Assembly: GCF_016107325.1 (NCBI RefSeq)
Contig: NZ_RCVT01000001.1
Coordinates: forward strand, 1,302,001 to 1,366,000
Direction: 5' to 3'
Origin: Sphingomonas sp. MA1305
GTDB lineage: Bacteria > Pseudomonadota > Alphaproteobacteria > Sphingomonadales > Sphingomonadaceae
Length of the DNA: 64,000 nt
Of the stretch, positions 61,448 through 64,000 are shown piece by piece. Every line of letters begins with the position of its first letter. Positions within the stretch are counted from its first letter, which is position 1. The translations under genes and the position numbers were made by a program. Below the pieces are notes generated by a model that had not been told where the DNA came from, did not search any database, and saw nothing but the letters and a program-made list of their open reading frames with translations.

Positions 61448-62221
61448 CTAACGGGCCGCGGTGAAGCCATAGCGGCGAAAGATCGCCTGTGCCGTCCCGC
61501 CGAGCAGATAGCGGCGGAATGCCTCCGCCTCCGGATTGCTCGACGTGGCCAGCCGCGCGACCGGATAGGTGATCGGCGGATGGCTGCGCGCCGGAAAGAC
61601 GCCGGCGATACGGACTCGAGGCGACGCCTGCGCATCGGTGGCGTAGACGATCCCGAGCGGGGCCGCGCCGCGCTCGACCAGCGTCAACGCCGCGCGGACG
61701 CTGTCGCCGCGCACGACATGCGGTGCGACCTGCTGCCACACGCCGAGCGCGCGCAGCGCCGCCTCGCCATAGCGACCCGCCGGCACCGGCGCATCGGCCA
61801 TGGCCAGCGGCCCGGCCGACAGCGCCCGCGCCAGGGCCGCCGGCGCGAGCGGGATGCGGACGTCACGCGTCGCCGGCGCGACGATGACCAGACGATTGCC
61901 CAACAGGGTCGCGCGGCTCGCCGGCACGATCAGCCGCTTGGCGGCGAGGGCATCCATCCACGCCTGGTCCGCGGAGAGGAACAGGTCCGCCGACCCGCCA
62001 GCCTCGACCTGCCGGGCCAGGGCCGAGGAGGCCGCATAAGAGATGACCGGACGAGGATGGCCCTGGCGGGCCCAGGCGTCGGCGACCGCGTCGAGCGATC
62101 CTTGCAGACTGGCCGCGGCCAGGACCAGCGGCGGCCGGCGCTGCGCCGCCGCCGGCACGGCGATCGCCGCCCCGATCGCGACCAGCAGCGCGCGCCGGGT
62201 CATTGCCTTCAGCATCGCCAT
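61448..62221 (-). CDS. modA: Molybdate-binding periplasmic protein ModA
   Basis: 257 residues with signal peptide (RALLVAIGAAIAVPAAAQ). Oxyanion-binding segments are LVLAAASLQGSLDAVADAW, YAASSALARQVEAGGSADLFLSAD and VVRGDSVRAALTLVERGAAP. It delivers molybdate or tungstate to ModBC. First gene of modABC. Confidence 0.92.
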   Translation of the reverse strand: MAMLKAMTRRALLVAIGAAIAVPAAAQRRPPLVLAAASLQGSLDAVADAWARQGHPRPVISYAASSALARQVEAGGSADLFLSADQAWMDALAAKRLIVPASRATLLGNRLVIVAPATRDVRIPLAPAALARALSAGPLAMADAPVPAGRYGEAALRALGVWQQVAPHVVRGDSVRAALTLVERGAAPLGIVYATDAQASPRVRIAGVFPARSHPPITYPVARLATSSNPEAEAFRRYLLGGTAQAIFRRYGFTAAR

Positions 62222-62276
62222 GCTCCTTGCTTAGCTGCCTTCGCGCATCCGACCGCGCAGCGGCGGCGCCGGTTCA

Positions 62277-63035
62277 TCACTTGCCGGTCACATAATGGTC
62301 GCCGGCCCACCGCGCCTGCATCGCCGCGTCCGGGCCGAAGCGCAACGTACCATGGTTGCCCTGCGCCAATTTGAAGCCGTTGGGGTCGGAGACCGCCGTG
62401 ATCAGCGCACGATGCCGCGGGTCGGCGCCGCGCACCACCTCCAGACGATATCCCTGCCCGCCGGCATTGGCGACCACGGCGGCGCGATCGGGCAGCCGGT
62501 CGCCGTCGAACTCGCCCTCGATCGCGATCACCGGCTCGTTGATGCCATCCTCATAGACGTCGAGCCGTCCCGCATCGCTGACCTTTTCCGCCCATTCCAC
62601 GATGGCACGGCGGTACCGGACCATGGCATCGCCGCCGTAGAGCGACAACGACAGCCGGCGGCCGCAGCCGGGTTTCTGCACCTCGACGCCGCAGGCACCA
62701 TGAACCACGCCGACCGCGGCGATCTTGCCGGCTGCATCGACCACCACGGCGCCCTTTTCGCCACAGGCATCTTGGCGGCAGGCGGTGAACAGCCAGGCGC
62801 CGCCGATCCGCTGCGGCTTGTCCGCCTCCCCGCCCAGCACCGCCAGCGCTTGGTCGGCGACCGGGGGCAGGCCATCGCTGAGCAGATTGGCGCGCTGGCC
62901 GCCGACCACCGCACGGATGGCGTCGGTCGCCCCAGGCGCCGCGAGCAGCTCGGCCGTGGTCAGGCAGGCGTCGGGCTGGGTCAGCGAACAGGTCGCCGGC
63001 GCGGCGGCGAGCAGGGCAAGGGCGATCAGCGGCAT
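62277..63035 (-). CDS. Secreted protein of unknown function
   Basis: 252 residues. Signal peptide MPLIALALLAAAPATC, then about five or more Cys residues (SLTQPDACLTTAEL, FTACRQDACGEKG, VVHGACGVEVQKPGCGRRL) suggesting disulphides in the periplasm. The segment FTACRQDACGEKGAVVVDAAG resembles lysozyme-inhibitor Ivy-like folds, but this is uncertain. It is 13 bp downstream of the S9 peptidase gene. Confidence 0.6.
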   Translation of the reverse strand: MPLIALALLAAAPATCSLTQPDACLTTAELLAAPGATDAIRAVVGGQRANLLSDGLPPVADQALAVLGGEADKPQRIGGAWLFTACRQDACGEKGAVVVDAAGKIAAVGVVHGACGVEVQKPGCGRRLSLSLYGGDAMVRYRRAIVEWAEKVSDAGRLDVYEDGINEPVIAIEGEFDGDRLPDRAAVVANAGGQGYRLEVVRGADPRHRALITAVSDPNGFKLAQGNHGTLRFGPDAAMQARWAGDHYVTGK

Positions 63036-63048
63036 GGCGGGGCTCCGG

Positions 63049-64000
63049 TCAATGCGCCGCGGCAGGCGCGGGAGCGTTCTTCACGTTGCGGTCGAGGAAG
63101 TCGAGGATCGTTCGCCATAGATGCTCGCTGATCCCCGGTCCGCCGACGCGATGCGTCTGGCCGGGATAGAACATCATCTCGAACGGCGTATCGCTTCCCT
63201 GCATCGTCGCGGCGAAGCGCGTCGAATTGTCGAAGAAGACATTGTCGTCGGCCATGCCGTGGATCAGCAGCAGCGGCTCGCGGATCTTGGACGCATCCGT
63301 CACCGCCGCCGATTCGGCATAGCCCTGCGGATCCTTGGCGGGATCGCCGAGATAGCGTTCGGTGTAATGCGTGTCGTACAGCTGCCAGTCGGTGACCGGC
63401 GCCCCGGCCACCGCCGCGGCATAGACGCCCGGCGTCTTTTCCAGCATCTTCAGCGACAGATAGCCGCCGTACGACCAGCCATAAGTGGCGATCCGGGCCG
63501 GATCGACGAACGGCAGCGTCTTCAGATAGTCCGCCCCCGCCTTCTGGTCGGCGACCTCGACCGTGCCTATCGCGTGGTAGATCTGGTTCTCGAACGCCCG
63601 GCCGCGATTGGGCGAGCCGCGATTGTCGATCTGGAAGAAGATATAGCCCTGATCGACCAGCCATTGCGGCAGCGCCCCCTGCCAGCCGCGCGTCACCGTC
63701 TGGCTGCCCGGGCCGCCATAATGTTGGAAAAAGACCGGGTAGCGTTTGCCCGGCTCGAGCGGCGGGGTGATCATCTCCCAGTGCAGCACCGAGCCGTCGG
63801 CGGCCCTGATCGTGCCGAACTGCGTCGGCCGGTGACTGGCGACAAAGGGATGATAAGGATGGCCGGGCCGGATCGCATTCTCGTTGATCCAGGCGACGCG
63901 CGTGCCCGATGTATCGGCCAGATAGACCTGCGTCGGCTGCGCCGGATTGGACCGCCGGACGATGAAGCGGCTGGCCGCCGCGTCCATCGTCGCGGCATGG
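63049..64000 (-). CDS. S9-family dipeptidyl peptidase IV-like protein, C-terminal part (runs off window)
   Basis: The visible ~316 C-terminal residues form the hydrolase domain. Nucleophile Ser in IATYGWSYGGYLSLKM, Asp in LIHGMADDNVFFDN, His in YPGQTHRVGGPG, and the preceding YIFFQIDNRGSPNRGR. This order matches bacterial DPP IV. The frame is open to base 64000; the N-terminal propeller and signal peptide lie beyond the window. Confidence 0.92.
   Translation of the reverse strand, partial: HAATMDAAASRFIVRRSNPAQPTQVYLADTSGTRVAWINENAIRPGHPYHPFVASHRPTQFGTIRAADGSVLHWEMITPPLEPGKRYPVFFQHYGGPGSQTVTRGWQGALPQWLVDQGYIFFQIDNRGSPNRGRAFENQIYHAIGTVEVADQKAGADYLKTLPFVDPARIATYGWSYGGYLSLKMLEKTPGVYAAAVAGAPVTDWQLYDTHYTERYLGDPAKDPQGYAESAAVTDASKIREPLLLIHGMADDNVFFDNSTRFAATMQGSDTPFEMMFYPGQTHRVGGPGISEHLWRTILDFLDRNVKNAPAPAAAH

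Noticed and set aside
1..64000. CRISPR array.
   Set aside because: No regularly spaced direct repeats were seen anywhere in the window.

Overview
The window looks like chromosome of a sphingomonad (Sphingomonas or close relative, Alphaproteobacteria). The DNA is GC-rich. Its gene neighbourhoods fit that group: valS next to a PopZ-like DUF2497 protein, TolC and a Pcm-like protein; accA-xerD; aroK-aroB; MerC next to a Zur-type regulator; modABC; tandem Flp pilins. The assignment rests on recognised protein families and gene order, not on a database search.

Layout. 1-6.2 kb: valS (partial), a secreted S9 peptidase, a PopZ-like protein, TolC and a Pcm-family protein, all on the minus strand. 6.7-11.8 kb: a tightly overlapping chemotaxis operon read leftward (STAS, CheY, CheA/CheW remnant, CheR, CheB, a soluble receptor-like protein). 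The CheA part stops after the HPt and P2-like regions and runs out of frame into the last ~40 residues of a CheW, so no kinase domain is present. 12.16-29.20 kb: an integrated element bounded by a 16-bp repeat of the tRNA-Cys 3' end, with its tyrosine integrase beside the tRNA. It carries an OLD-family nuclease, a Mom-type DNA-modification gene, two odd tRNA-Gly-like structures flanking mom, a lysis cassette with nested spanins, tail-tip genes, and a broken DNA methyltransferase. Head, portal, terminase and replication genes are missing, so it is a defective prophage. 29.3-52.6 kb: housekeeping genes (mutT, Flp pilins, accA, xerD, aroKB, a KefC-type antiporter, a NifU-like scaffold, cvpA, rluE, an ABC1 kinase, a YncE/phosphoesterase fusion, dxs, a Zur-type regulator, MerC, an MCP, ctaA, cutA). 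52.7-57.2 kb: rplM-rpsI, then a TonB receptor, then a second near-identical rpsI with the last 26 codons of rplM. 57.2-64 kb: a membrane spermidine-synthase-like protein, a DUF4126 protein, modABC, a secreted protein and a second S9 peptidase (partial).

Most interesting point. Mom (16146-16895, minus) is flanked by two plus-strand cloverleaf-like sequences. The one at 16069-16138 has a perfect 7-bp acceptor stem, a T discriminator, an encoded CCA, a CCC anticodon and a canonical-length T arm. It lacks the D-loop GG, U33 and T55. Known glycine identity features are kept while ribosome-facing features are lost. Since Mu Mom installs a glycinamide-type group on adenine, a glycyl-tRNA donor for Mom is an attractive but unproven hypothesis.
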